Shown in pieces: positions 25,794 through 36,293 of a stretch of 64,000 nt of DNA (the first letter of the stretch is position 1; every line of letters starts with the position of its first letter). This DNA comes from CAVOXO01 sp963700425 (GTDB taxonomy: Bacteria > Actinomycetota > Acidimicrobiia > Acidimicrobiales > Microtrichaceae). Location: NCBI GenBank assembly GCA_963700425.1, contig CAVOXO010000003.1, positions 496,001 through 560,000 of the forward strand, in the 5' to 3' direction. The position numbers and the translations under genes were made by a program. The notes under the pieces are model-generated. The model saw only the letters and a program-made list of their open reading frames with translations, made no database searches and was not told the DNA's origin.

Positions 25794-27419
25794 GTGATTC
25801 GCGCCCAGCTCGCCGACGCCCTACGCGCCCAGCTCGCGGCGATCGGTGTCACCGACATCGGTGACGTCCATCTCGAACAACCTCAGCGTCGCGAACACGG
25901 GGACTGGTCGTCGAACGTGGCCATGGCCAACGCCAAGGCTCTCGGTCGGCCACCCCGTGACGTGGCCGCGGAGCTGGTCGAGCGCCTCAACGCGGAGCCT
26001 CCCGATCACGTCGAACTGGTGGAGATCGCCGGCCCCGGTTTCGTGAACTTCCATCTCCGGCCCACGTGGCTTCACGACGTGCTCCGTGAGGTGGTCGCTG
26101 CGGGGGTCGACGGACTCGGGATGTCGGACCTGGGGCGGGGGACGAAGGTCGACATCGAGTTCGTCTCCGCCAACCCGACCGGGCCCCTGCACGCAGGTCA
26201 TGCCCGGGGCGCCACGTACGGCGATGCGCTGGCCCGGGTGCTGGAGCGGGTCGGATTCGAGGTGTCCCGGGAGTTCTACATCAACGATCGCGGCACGCAG
26301 ATGATGAAGATGGGCGAGTCGATACTCGCCCGGGCCAACGGCGAGGACCCTCCGGCCGACGGATACGCCGGGGCCTACATCACCGAGTGGTCAGAGGATC
26401 TGCCCACGGAGATCCGCGACTCCGGCGATGTCGGCGACGCGACGGAGTTCGGGTACGCCCGCGCGCTGGCCGATCAGAAGGAGGTGCTGGGTCTCCTCGG
26501 GGTCACGTTCGACACGTGGTTCAGTGAGCGGACCCTCCTCGACAACGGCGCCATCGACGAGACCCTGGCGGCTCTTCGCGAGTCGGGCAGCGTGGCGGAC
26601 GCCGACGGTGCGGTCTGGCTGCGCTCGACGGAGTTCGGCGACGACAAGGACCGGGTGCTCATCAAGAGCGACGGTGAGTACACCTATCTCCTGCCCGACA
26701 TCGCGTATCACCGCGACAAGTTGGAGAGGGGATTCGGTCTTCTCATCGACGTGTGGGGTGCCGATCACCACGGATACGTCACCCGCATGCGAGCGGCCAT
26801 CTCGGCACTCGGCCACGATCCCGACATGTTCGAGGTCGCCATCACCCAGATGGTGCGGTTGATGAGACGCGGTGAGGAGGTGAAGATCTCGAAGCGCACC
26901 GGCGAGCTGATCGAACTGCGCGACATCATCGCCGAGGTCGGCGCCGATGCGACACGGCTCACCTACCTGAGCCAGTCCATCGACTCCCCCCAGACGGTCG
27001 ACCTCGCGGTGATCGTCGAGGCGTCGATGGACAACCCCGTGTTCTACATCCAGATGGCCCATGCCCGGATGTGTTCGGTGGCGGCCCGGGCACGGGACGA
27101 CGGAGTGGCGAGACCACCGCTCGACGAGGTCGACCTCGGCGGGCTCACCCATGAACGGGAGCTGGAGGTTCTCCGGACGCTCAACGCCTTCGGATCGGCG
27201 CTCGAGCTGGCGGCCAGAGAGCGGGCGCCTCACAAGATCACGGCGTGGCTGCGCACCCTGGCCGGATCGGTCCACGGCTTCTATCACGACTGTCCCGCCC
27301 TGCGCGATGACATTCCCGACGACGTCCGGTCGGCGCGGCTGTGGCTCATGGAGGCGGCCCGGATCGGACTTGCGGCTGGGCTCGCGGTTCTCGGCGTCTC
27401 CGCGCCGGAGCGACTGTGA
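25794..27419 (+). CDS. argS: Arginyl-tRNA synthetase
   Basis: The 541-residue class I synthetase begins with the ArgS-specific N-terminal domain and has SANPTGPLHAGHARGATYGD (HIGH motif as HAGH, near residue 133) and EEVKISKRTGE (KMSKS region, near residue 363). The C-terminal all-helical DALR anticodon-binding domain follows (MAHARMCSVAARARDDG) and ends VLGVSAPERL. Start GTG 25794 has GGAG 8 bp upstream; TACCAT at 25756-25761 is a possible -10. It charges tRNA-Arg, one gene of which lies next to it. lysA overlaps its stop by 4 nt (GTGA). The frame is intact throughout. Confidence 0.96.
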   Translation: MIRAQLADALRAQLAAIGVTDIGDVHLEQPQRREHGDWSSNVAMANAKALGRPPRDVAAELVERLNAEPPDHVELVEIAGPGFVNFHLRPTWLHDVLREVVAAGVDGLGMSDLGRGTKVDIEFVSANPTGPLHAGHARGATYGDALARVLERVGFEVSREFYINDRGTQMMKMGESILARANGEDPPADGYAGAYITEWSEDLPTEIRDSGDVGDATEFGYARALADQKEVLGLLGVTFDTWFSERTLLDNGAIDETLAALRESGSVADADGAVWLRSTEFGDDKDRVLIKSDGEYTYLLPDIAYHRDKLERGFGLLIDVWGADHHGYVTRMRAAISALGHDPDMFEVAITQMVRLMRRGEEVKISKRTGELIELRDIIAEVGADATRLTYLSQSIDSPQTVDLAVIVEASMDNPVFYIQMAHARMCSVAARARDDGVARPPLDEVDLGGLTHERELEVLRTLNAFGSALELAARERAPHKITAWLRTLAGSVHGFYHDCPALRDDIPDDVRSARLWLMEAARIGLAAGLAVLGVSAPERL

Positions 27420-28690
27420 GCGGGCCGCTCCCGTTCCACCTCCTGCCGGAGGCTGCGTCGGTCGACGGCGAGGGACAGGCGCTGGTGGGTGGACTGCGCC
27501 TCACCGACATCGCCGAGGAGTTCGGAACCCCCGCTGTTCGTCTACGACGAAGTGGAGATGCGTGCATCGCGCGCCGCGAGGCGGTGGAGGCGTTCGGGAC
27601 CGATGTCGCGTATGCCTCGAAGGCCTTCCTGTGCCTGGCCATGGCCCGGCTGACCCTCGAGGCCGGGATGAGGATCGACGTGGCGACCGGCGGCGAGATG
27701 GCGGTCGCGATCCGAGCGGGGTATCCGGCCCGACGCATCGTTCTCCACGGCAACAACAAGTCGGCCGACGAGTTGCGCCAGGCGATGTGGGTGGGAGTCG
27801 GCACGATCGTGGTGGACAGTTTCGACGAGATCGACCGGATCGAGTCCCTGGTCGCGGTGGGTGGCCGACCGCCGCGGGTCATGGTCAGGGTCACTCCGGG
27901 CGTGGAGGCGCACACCCACGAGTTCGTCCGCACCGGGCAGGAGGACTCCAAGTTCGGGTTCGGGTGGCATTCGGGCGCCGCGATGGCTGCGGTCGAGCGG
28001 GTGCGATCGTCGACGGCCATGGAGTACGTCGGGATCCACATGCACATCGGGTCGCAGGTGTTCGTGGTGGACAGCTTCGCCGAGGCGCTGGAGGTGGTGG
28101 CGCCGCTGATCGCCGATACCCGACCGGCCGAACTCTGCATCGGCGGGGGTCTCGGGGTTCCCTACATCGAGGGGGAGGAGGCCCCGACCATCTCCCAGTG
28201 GGGGTCGGTCGTGCGCAACGCGGCCTCACGGGTCGGAGTCGATGTCGCCGTCACCGCCGAGCCCGGTCGGTCCATCGTGGCCCGCGCCGGAATCACCCTC
28301 TACACCGTCGGCACCATCAAGGAGATACCCGGCGTACGCACCTACGTCTCGGTCGATGGAGGTATGAGCGACAATCCGCGCCCGGTGTTGTACGGATCGG
28401 GCTACGAGGCGTTTCTTCCTCGTCGGGTCACCGCTCCACGGCCCACCGCGGTGAGGGTGGTGGGAAAGCACTGCGAATCCGGCGACGTCCTCGTCGCCGA
28501 GGCGGCGGTGCCCGACGACGTGTCGGTGGGTGATGTCCTCGCCACCCCGGTCACCGGCGCATACGGCCATTCGATGGGATCCAACTACAACAAGGTGCTC
28601 CGTCCGCCGGTGGTGTTCGTGAAGGACGGCGATGCTCGACAGGTCGTCAGGCGGGAGACCGTCGACGATCTTCTCTCCCGCGACGTCTGA
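27416..28690 (+). CDS. lysA: Diaminopimelate decarboxylase (two frameshifts near the N terminus)
   Basis: The product is about 424 residues. After LTDIAEEFGTPLFVYDEVEM (restored by removing one C near 27530) comes TDVAYASKAFLCLAMARL with the PLP lysine, ATGGEMAVAIRAGYPARRIV, EYVGIHMHIGSQVFVVDSF (His-Ile-Gly-Ser), the phosphate-binding CIGGGLGVPY and the dimer-interface active-site GKHCESGDVL (Cys). These define the fold III decarboxylase that makes lysine from meso-DAP. A second, opposite indel near 27575 restores the frame. argS-lysA is a conserved actinobacterial pair leading into hom-thrC. Confidence 0.94.
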   Translation: MSGPLPFHLLPEAASVDGEGQALVGGLRLTDIAEEFGTPAVRLRRSGDACIARREAVEAFGTDVAYASKAFLCLAMARLTLEAGMRIDVATGGEMAVAIRAGYPARRIVLHGNNKSADELRQAMWVGVGTIVVDSFDEIDRIESLVAVGGRPPRVMVRVTPGVEAHTHEFVRTGQEDSKFGFGWHSGAAMAAVERVRSSTAMEYVGIHMHIGSQVFVVDSFAEALEVVAPLIADTRPAELCIGGGLGVPYIEGEEAPTISQWGSVVRNAASRVGVDVAVTAEPGRSIVARAGITLYTVGTIKEIPGVRTYVSVDGGMSDNPRPVLYGSGYEAFLPRRVTAPRPTAVRVVGKHCESGDVLVAEAAVPDDVSVGDVLATPVTGAYGHSMGSNYNKVLRPPVVFVKDGDARQVVRRETVDDLLSRDV

Positions 28691-28780
28691 GTCGACGCGG
28701 GCCCGACGGTCCCTGCTCGGGCGGGACGTGGCGCGTAGTGTCGATCGGCGGGCAGCTGCGTAGACCGGACGAGGACGGGC

Positions 28781-30590
28781 GTGATACTCCAACCCTTCGG
28801 AGTCGATGATCTCTTGACCGCGGTGCCGGCCGCGGCGATCGCGGTGGAGTCCGGTGGCCGCATCGTGCTCGTCAACGACGAATGGCGGCGCCTCGTCCGC
28901 CGCCTGGCCGGTTCATCGCAGAACGTCGCGGCCGGAGACGACTTCCGTTCGTCGCTCGCGCCGGTCGCGTCCGAGCGCCAGGACCTCGCCGACCGTCTCC
29001 TGTCGTCGGTCGACGAGGCCTTCGGCTCCTCGACCGGGGAGTCGAGCTTCGACGCATCGCTTCCGCTCTCCGGCGGTTCCGCCCAATGTGTGATCTCGGC
29101 GCGGGTGGTGACGTCTCCGGTGCTCGACATCACCTCCGTCGAGCCGACGGTCCTCCCCAGCGGAGCGGGGGTGGTTCTCATCACCGCCGTGCCGAGCGGA
29201 TCGGCCCGCACCGAGCGGGTCGACGACGAGTGGCGCGATCCCGTCACCGGGCTGGCATCGCGCCGGTTGTTCGTGGAGATGGCCGACCACGTACTGGGTG
29301 TGGCCCGCCGCCGGCCCTACCGGGTCGCGCTCGTGTGTGCCCACCTCGGGGCCACCGAGTCGGTGCGACTCGAACACGGCAACGCCGTCGCCGACGAGCT
29401 GATCGCCGCGGTCGCATTGCGCGCCTCGGGCTGCATCCGGCCCGGCGACGTCATGGCACGGGTCGACGACGGTCGCTTCGTGGTGCTGCTGCCGGACATC
29501 CTCCACGAGGCGGTGGCGGAGATCGTCGCCCGCCGGTTGGCCGCCGAGTTGGCGGAATCGTTCGCTCTGGCCGACCTCCTCGTCGATGTCGACGCCCGGG
29601 TCGGCGCGGCGGTCGCGGGCGCGGGGGAGACGCCTGTCACACTGCTCGCGGCGGCGTCGACGGCGGCAGGGGAGAGGCCCGTCAGTCCCGCCGACCCCGA
29701 ACCGGAGCAGTACCGCGACCTCAGGGACGCGACCCGGCAACATGATTCCCCGCCGGCGCGGGTCGGCCCAGGTCGAACTGGACATCAGGGACCTGGCGCA
29801 TCCGCAGCTGCTGACCTACTTCCAGCCGATCATCGATCTCGAGACATCAGCGGTGGTCGGGGCAGAGGCGCTGATGCGCTGGGATCACCCCCAGCACGGG
29901 GTGCTGGACGCGGCCCGATTCATCGGACTGGCGGCCGACGCGGGCATGCTGGGCGCCATCGCCAACGCTGCGTTGCTCGCGGCCGGAGAGACGTGGTCGG
30001 GGATGCGCCGTTCACTGGGGCCGACGCCGCCGCAACTGTTCGTGAACCTGAGCCCCGAGCAGCTCGACGATCCGCTGGCCGTGGATCGGATCATGGAGCA
30101 TCTCCAGCGCGCCGGCCTCAGTCACGACGACGTCGTCCTCGAGATCACCGAGGGCGCGCTGGGCGGCCGATTCGCGGAACTCGTCGACCAGTTCCGGTCG
30201 ATGCGTGCCCACGGGCTCCGTCTCGCGATCGACGATTTCGGTTCGGGGTACTCCTCGCTCGGTCGGCTCCGCCACCTCCACGTCCAGGTACTGAAGATCG
30301 ACCGCACCATGTCCAAGGGGATCGAGACCGACGATCGAGCGAGACGGTTGTTGTCGTCGATCGCCACGATGTCGGAGGAGTTGGAGGTCGACTGTGTGGT
30401 CGAGGGATGTGAATCGGCCAGGCAGGCCCACGTTCTCGCTGATCTGGGATTCCGGTTCGTCCAGGGATACCACTTCGGACGGCCCGTCGATTCGGAGACG
30501 TTCCTCGACACAGCTGCGACGGAGGCACCTCCTCGCGAGCGGAGGATCCTGACCCGAGCGGTGGCACGCTCACGAGCGACACGCCGATAG
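28781..30590 (+). CDS. GGDEF-EAL protein with degenerate GGDEF (one frameshift)
   Basis: The product is about 602 residues: a PAS-like N terminus (LTAVPAAAIAVESGGRIVLV), a GGDEF-type domain (DPVTGLASRRLFVEMADHVL) and a C-terminal EAL domain. The GGDEF site reads ARVDDGRFVV, so the catalytic signature is lost. The EAL site is well kept: GAEALMRWDHP (EALxR), LFVNLSPEQL, ITEGAL, AIDDFGSGYSSLGRL (DDFG), KIDRTM and CVVEGCE. It should act as a c-di-GMP phosphodiesterase, with the first domain as a possible GTP-binding regulator. A frameshift near 29745 separates the halves. It starts at GTG 28781 and interrupts the amino-acid genes lysA and hom. Confidence 0.85.
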
Positions 30591-30593
30591 CGT
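30588..30593 (+). promoter_or_regulatory. Probable -10 element of a leaderless promoter (hom)
   Basis: TAGCGT ends 8 nt before GTG 30602; no ribosome site lies between. It is the same arrangement as before prfA, rpiB and wecA. Confidence 0.45.
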
Positions 30594-30601
30594 GTGCGCC
30601 C

Positions 30602-31896
30602 GTGGACACGACGACGGTGAACATCGGCCTGTTGGGATGCGGCAACGTGGGCGCCGCGCTCGTGGAGCTCATCGATGCTCAGCGTGACGCCATCGCGGCC
30701 CGCACCGGGATCGAGCTCAGGGTCACCGGAATTGCCGTCCGTTCCGTGTCGAAGAACAGGGGTGGCGACATCGACACGTCGCTCTTCACGACCGATGCCG
30801 CGGCGTCATCGAGTCCGACGATGTTCAGTTGGTCGTGGAGGTGATCGGGGGGATCGAGCCGGCCCGGGAGCTCATCGCCGCTGCGCTCACCGCCCACAAG
30901 CCGGTCGTCACGGCGAACAAGGAACTCCTGGCCAACGTGGGAGCAGAGCTGTTCTCGCTGGCCGAGCAGGAAGGTACCGACCTCCTCTTCGAGGCCGCCG
31001 TCGCCGGCGGGATACCGCTCATCCGACCGCTGCGCGAATCGCTCATCGGTGAGCCCATCGCCCGGGTCATGGGCATCGTCAACGGAACCACCAACTACAT
31101 CCTGACCCAGATGTCCGAGCGGGGGGCCTCCTATTCCGAGGCCCTCGCCGAGGCGCAACAGCTCGGCTACGCCGAGCGCGATCCGACCGCAGACGTGGAG
31201 GGCTACGACGCCGGCGCCAAGGCGGCGATCATCGCGTCGATCGCGTTCGGAACGAAGGTCGTTGCCGGCGACGTGTATCACGAAGGGATCTCGGCGGTCA
31301 CCCCTGCCGACATCAGCTTCGCCGCACAGATGGGCTACGTCGTGAAGCTCCTGGCCATCTGCGAGCGATTCGACGACGAGTCGGTGGCGGTGAGGGTCCA
31401 CCCGACCATGGTCCCCACCCACCACCCGCTCGCCGCGGTGGCCGGCAGCTTCAACGCGGTCTTCATCGAGGGCGGCGCGGTGGGCGACCTGATGTTCTTC
31501 GGCCGGGGTGCGGGTGGCATGCCGACCGCGAGCGCGGTGCTCGGTGACGTGATCGATGCCGCCATCAACATCGGCAAGGGAACCCACGGCCCCCTCGGCA
31601 CCCTTCACGCCGGCCGCATCCGTCCGATCGACGAACTCCGCTCCGCGTTCTATCTCAACGTCGAGGTCGACGACTCCCCCGGGGTGCTCGCCCAGGTGGC
31701 GGGGGTCTTCGGTGCCCACGGGGTCTCGATCCGCTCGATGGAACAGGAGGGCCTGGGCGCCGAGGCCCGCCTGGTGTTCATCACCCACGAGGCGGACGAG
31801 GCGTCGGTTCACTCGACGTTGCGCGAGCTGGCCTCCCTCGATTCGGTGCGGAGCATCAACTCGGTCCTCAGGGTGATCGACGGATCGCGCCGATGA
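30602..31896 (+). CDS. hom: Homoserine dehydrogenase (one frameshift)
   Basis: The product is about 431 residues: an NAD(P)-binding domain (NIGLLGCGNVGAALVELIDA), a catalytic domain (EAAVAGGIPLIRPLRESLIG, GIVNGTTNYILTQMSERGA and EAQQLGYAERDPTADVEGYD, with the conserved substrate residues Glu and Asp) and a C-terminal ACT domain (LNVEVDDSPGVLAQVAGVFG) for threonine feedback. It reduces aspartate semialdehyde to homoserine. A missing base near 30805 shifts the frame between VRSVSKNRGG and VVEVIGG. The stop overlaps the thrC start (ATGA), so translation is coupled. Confidence 0.95.
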
Positions 31897-33303
31897 ACTA
31901 CGTCAGCACCCGGGGCGCGGCTCCCGTCCTCGGATTCGCCGACGTCCTCACCGAGGGGCTGGCGACCGATGGCGGCCTCTACGTTCCCGAGTCGTGGCCG
32001 GCGCTCGAGGCGGAGCTGGCGGAGTCCTACGCCGGCGCGGCCGTCGACATCATGTGGCCCTTCGTCGAGGGTTCCCTCTCTCGGCCCGACTTCGAATCGC
32101 TCGTCGATGATGCGTACTCCACCTTCGAACCTCCGCCCGGATCGTCGCCCGACGTCGCCCCCGTGAGCGATCTGGGTGACGGAGTGTGGCTGTGCGAGCT
32201 CTACTGGGGTCCGACCCTCGCCTTCAAGGACATCGCCCTGCAACTCGTGGGACGGCTCTTCGACCACCAGCTCACCGAACGGGGGGAGCGGGTCACCATC
32301 ATCGGCGCCACCTCGGGTGACACGGGGTCCGCCGCGATCGACGCCGTCGCGGGTCGCGACCACATCGACATCTTCATCCTGCACCCGGCAGGACGCACGT
32401 CGGAGGTGCAACGGCGCCAGATGACCACCGTCGCCGCCGACAACGTCTTCAACATCGCGATCGAGGGCACGTTCGACGACTGTCAGGATCTCGTCAAGGC
32501 GCTGTTCGGCGATGAGGCCTTCCGGCGCCGTCATCGCGTGGCGGCGGTGAACTCCATCAACTGGGCCCGGGTGATGGCGCAGATCGTCTATTACGTCACC
32601 TCTGCCCGGGAGGTGAACCGTCGATGCGGACGTGCCACCGATGCGCCCGTCGACATGGCTGTTCCCACGGGCAACTTCGGCAACATCTTCGCGGGGTACG
32701 GCGCGGCACGCATGGGCCTCGACGTGGGTCGGTTCCTGGTGGCGTCCAACACCAACGACATCCTCACGAGGTTCTTCAGGACGGGCCGCATGTCGATCCG
32801 AGAGGTCGTGCCGACCATGAGCCCGTCGATGGACATCGTCGTCTCGTCGAACTTCGAGCGCCTGCTCTTCGAGTTGACGGGACGACAGGGTGCCGAGGTC
32901 GTCGAGCTGATGGATCGATTCCGCGCCACCGGAGAGATGGCCATCGACGACGATCGGATGGGGTGGCTGAGCGAGTCGTTCGTCGCCGATCGCCTCGATG
33001 ACGACGAGTGCCTCGAGGTGATCGCACACGAGTACGCCCGCCACGGTCGGCTTCTCGACCCCCATTCGGCGGTCGGCGTCGGGGTGGCCCGCCGCGAGGT
33101 CACCCCGGAGCGCCCGGTCATCTGCATGGGGACCGCTCACCCCGCCAAGTTCCCCGACGCCGTCGAGGCGGCGACCGGCGTCCGGCCGTCCCTGCCCGAA
33201 CGGCTCGTCGACCTGTTGGACCGGGAAGAGCGCTACGTGACCCTGCCGGTGGACATCGAGCGCGGTGTCCGAGTACGTGGCGGCCCGCACCCGGGCCGTC
33301 TGA
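31893..33303 (+). CDS. thrC: Threonine synthase, long (E. coli/yeast-like) type, C-terminal frameshift
   Basis: The protein has about 469 residues. It starts NYVSTRGAAPVLGFADVLTE and has GPTLAFKDIALQLVGRLFDH with the PLP lysine (near residue 112), TIIGATSGDTGSAAIDAVAG (phosphate cup), VAVNSINWARVMAQIVYYV and VPTGNFGNIFAGYGAARMGL. This is the long form of ThrC rather than the short form of about 360 residues seen in most actinobacteria. A base near 33262 shifts the end; the proper tail is VSEYVAARTRAV with TGA 33301-33303. It converts O-phosphohomoserine to threonine. No standard thrB follows. Confidence 0.93.
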
Positions 33304-33319
33304 GAGAGAGTATGAGTCG

Positions 33320-34471
33320 ATGAAGTACGTACTCTGCGTTCCCGACGGCTGTGCCGACGAGCCCTGCGACGAGCTCGCGGGACGAACTCCACTCGAAGTG
33401 GCCTCGATGCCGATTCTCGAGTCGCTGGCGGCTCACGCCACCGTCGGCCGGGCCCGGGTCATCCCCGACGGCTTCCCGCCGGGAAGCGACGTGGGGAACA
33501 TGTCCCTGTTGGGCTACGACCCCGCAGGATTCCACACGGGTCGCGCCCCCATCGAAGCGGCTGCTCTCGGACTGACCCTCGAGCCGGATCAGGTGGCGTT
33601 CCGCGCCAACCTGGTCACGATCGAGGACGGGACGATGGTCGATTTCGCGGGGGGACACCCCGACGACGCCACCGCCGCCGAGCTGATCGCGGCCGTGGAC
33701 GCCGAGCTGGGTCGCGGGGCCGGAGACGGAGTCGAGTTCCATCCGGGAGTCGCCTACCGCCACGTGATGGTGGCGCCCGCGTCGTGGATCGATGTCGAGT
33801 GCACACCGCCCCACGACCTGACCGGGTCCCCGGTCGTGAATCCCACGGGCGCTGCGGCCGACCGGCTCGTCGAGATCATGGAACGCTCACGTCGGATCGT
33901 GTCGTCGGGTCCCGGGGAGGCGACGCAGCTGTGGTTGTGGGGGCAGGGAACCCAGCCGGTCCTGACGCCGTTCTCCGAATTGTGGGGACTGGACGCCGCC
34001 ATGGTGACGGCGGTGGATCTGGTCCGCGGCCTCGGCGTCCTCTCCGGCATCGCCGTCTGTGAGGCCGAGGGTGCCACAGGATGGTTCGACACCAACTACG
34101 AGGCGAAGCGGGACGTTGCCATCGAGGGACTGGAGGCGGGCCGGGACCTGTTCGTCATCCACGTCGAGGCGACCGATGAGGCCGGACATGCCGGCAACGC
34201 CGCAGAGAAGGTGCGGGCGCTCGAGAACTGGGACGCCCGGATCCTCGCCGAGCTGATCCCTGCCCTGGATTCGATGGGGCCGTGGAGAATGCTCATCGCT
34301 CCCGATCATGCGACGCCGTTGCGCCTGCGCACCCACACCTCCGTTCCGGTTCCGTTCATGATCGTGGACTCGGGTCGGGACGGGCCCGGAGGGCTCTACA
34401 CCGAGGCCGGTACCGCGGCGTCGCCGGTCGTGGAGGGCCACGAGTTGATGGGCATGCTGGTCGGCACCTGA
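33320..34471 (+). CDS. ApgM-like metalloenzyme, probable homoserine kinase
   Basis: The 383-residue protein of the alkaline-phosphatase superfamily is related to cofactor-independent phosphoglycerate mutase: KYVLCVPDGCADEPCDELAG, FPPGSDVGNMSLLGYDPAGF (metal-binding Asp and Ser region), TGRAPIEAAALG, then DLFVIHVEATDEAGHAGNA (metal His) and MLIAPDHATPLRLRTHTSVP. One branch (TIGR02535) is annotated as a proposed homoserine kinase because it replaces ThrB in threonine operons. Position directly after hom and thrC, with no GHMP-type ThrB in the window, supports that role here. The alternative is a true phosphoglycerate mutase. It starts at ATG 33320, 17 bp after the restored thrC stop. Confidence 0.85.
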   Translation: MKYVLCVPDGCADEPCDELAGRTPLEVASMPILESLAAHATVGRARVIPDGFPPGSDVGNMSLLGYDPAGFHTGRAPIEAAALGLTLEPDQVAFRANLVTIEDGTMVDFAGGHPDDATAAELIAAVDAELGRGAGDGVEFHPGVAYRHVMVAPASWIDVECTPPHDLTGSPVVNPTGAAADRLVEIMERSRRIVSSGPGEATQLWLWGQGTQPVLTPFSELWGLDAAMVTAVDLVRGLGVLSGIAVCEAEGATGWFDTNYEAKRDVAIEGLEAGRDLFVIHVEATDEAGHAGNAAEKVRALENWDARILAELIPALDSMGPWRMLIAPDHATPLRLRTHTSVPVPFMIVDSGRDGPGGLYTEAGTAASPVVEGHELMGMLVGT

Positions 34472-34682
34472 CCTTTCGGCGGTGGGATGTTGTCTCGGGT
34501 CGCGTGACGCCGATACCATGTCGGCGAGCCGGAGTGCGGCCAAGGTGCGCAGGCGCACCGCCGCGACGACGACTCGACACAACAGCAGTCCCGATACGTG
34601 AGGCCCTGCTGGACCCGTTTCCTCTCTGCTCGGTGGTGACCGTCGCCGTGACCGCAGCCGAGATACCACGAAAGGTGTGCTT

Positions 34683-36247
34683 GTGGCTGTCGAAGCTCCC
34701 AATCTCGAGCGGACCACGCTCGAACGCAAGGATCGCGCCGAGCTGGTCCAGATCGCCGAGGCACTCGGCCACAAGACCGGATCCCGCGTCAAGAAGGCCG
34801 ACATCGTCGACAAGATCCTCGAGCTCGCCGGAGTGACCGTCGCGCCGCAGGGCGACGACGGTGACGAGCCATCGTCGCCGGCTTCGACCCGATCATCAGC
34901 AGAGAGGCCCGCGAAGGGATCGACCCGACGGTGGCGAGGGTGCCGACGACGACTCCGCGTCGGACCCCGCCGACGACGCGGCAACCGAGTCGGAATCGGG
35001 CACATCGACCCAGGCCGTCGAAGAGAACGAGGACCGCGACGAGCCGGAGCCTGAATCGGCGAATCGGCGACGCCGTCGTCGGCGCGGGCGCGAACGCGCG
35101 CCCATCGGAGGAAACCCAGGAATGGGACGGAGCCCCCGTCGAGGTCTCCGGCCTTCTGGACCTGCGTGACGACGGATACGGATTCCTGCGGGTCAGAGGA
35201 TTCACTCCCAGCCGCGACGATGTGTACGTCTCGGTCAAGCAGTGTCGGCAGCTGGGCCTGCGGCGGGGTGATCACGTCGCCGGTGTCGCCCGCCCACCGG
35301 GCCGCCAGGAGAAGAACCCCGCGATGGTCCGCATCGAGACCGTCAACGGCATCGATCCCGACAGTGCCGGCGAACGCGTGGTCTTCGACGACCTGACGCC
35401 GATCCATCCCGACACCCCCCTGGCTCTCTCGGTCTCCGATGCCGGAGGCACCGACGCGGACATCGCCGGAGCGATGATCGACCTGGTCGCACCGGTCGGT
35501 CGAGGTCAGCGGGTCCTGGTGGCCGTTCCGCCCGCCAGCGGCGGCAGTGCGCTGCTTCGGTCGATCGCCCATTCGGTCGAGCAGAACCATCCCGACGTCC
35601 ATCTGATCGTGTTGATGGTCAACGAGCGCCCCGAAGAGGTCACCGACATGCGCCGCTCGCTCGAATCGGGCGAGGTGGTGGCATCGACCTTCGACCGTCC
35701 GGCCGACGAGCATGCACTCATCGCCGAGCTCGCGGTCGAACACGCGAAACGTCTCGTCGAGTACGGCAACGACGTCGTGGTGATCCTCGACGGCCTCCAC
35801 AAGCTCACCCGGGCCCACAACCTGGCGGGGTCGACGGGTGGTCGGACGCTCCAGGGAGGCCTCGAATCCGGAGCGATCGCCCCTGCGAAGCGCATCTTCG
35901 GTGCCGCCCGAAACCTCGAAGAGGGGGGTTCGCTCACGATGTTCGCCACGACGGCGGTCGATACGGGTTCGGTCGTCGACGGGATCATCGCGGATGAGTT
36001 CGCCCCCACGGCGTCGTCGACCCTGCGGCTCGACCGCGATCTGGCGGCGGAGGGTGTGGCGCCGGCGCTCGACGTCAACGCCTCGGGGACCGTCCGTGCC
36101 GATCTGTTGGTCGGCGACGCCGACGTCGCGTGGCAACGGCTCAAGGACCGTCTGACCTCCGAGGCCACCGGTTCGCAGAGCGCGTCGGCCCTCGTCGCCG
36201 AACGACTGCGCCGAGACGGATCGGTTGCCGCCGTGTTGGGGTCATGA
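34683..36247 (+). CDS. rho: Transcription termination factor Rho with degenerate ATPase site (frameshifts in the acidic/basic linker)
   Basis: The product is about 521 residues: an N-terminal Rho_N part (LERKDRAELVQIAEALGHKT), an acidic then basic linker (RRRRRRRGRERAP), an RNA-binding cold-shock-like domain (SGLLDLRDDGYGFLRVRGF and DDVYVSVKQCRQLGLRRGDH) and the RecA-like motor. The motor keeps NERPEEVTDMRR, the Walker B-like VVVILDG and FGAARNLEEGGSLTMFATTA. It lacks the P-loop lysines (PPASGGSALL at 35528-35554 where PPKAGKT is expected) and the arginine finger (NASGTV instead of SGTR; Val codon 36092). The motor frame is open, so these are not sequencing shifts. Indels lie near 34900-34940 and 35110-35125. 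Start GTG 34683 follows AAGG at 7 nt. Confidence 0.88.
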
Positions 36248-36293
36248 CCCCGGTTCGCCCGTGTCCCGACAACTTCCCTAGTGTGGAGCCCGT

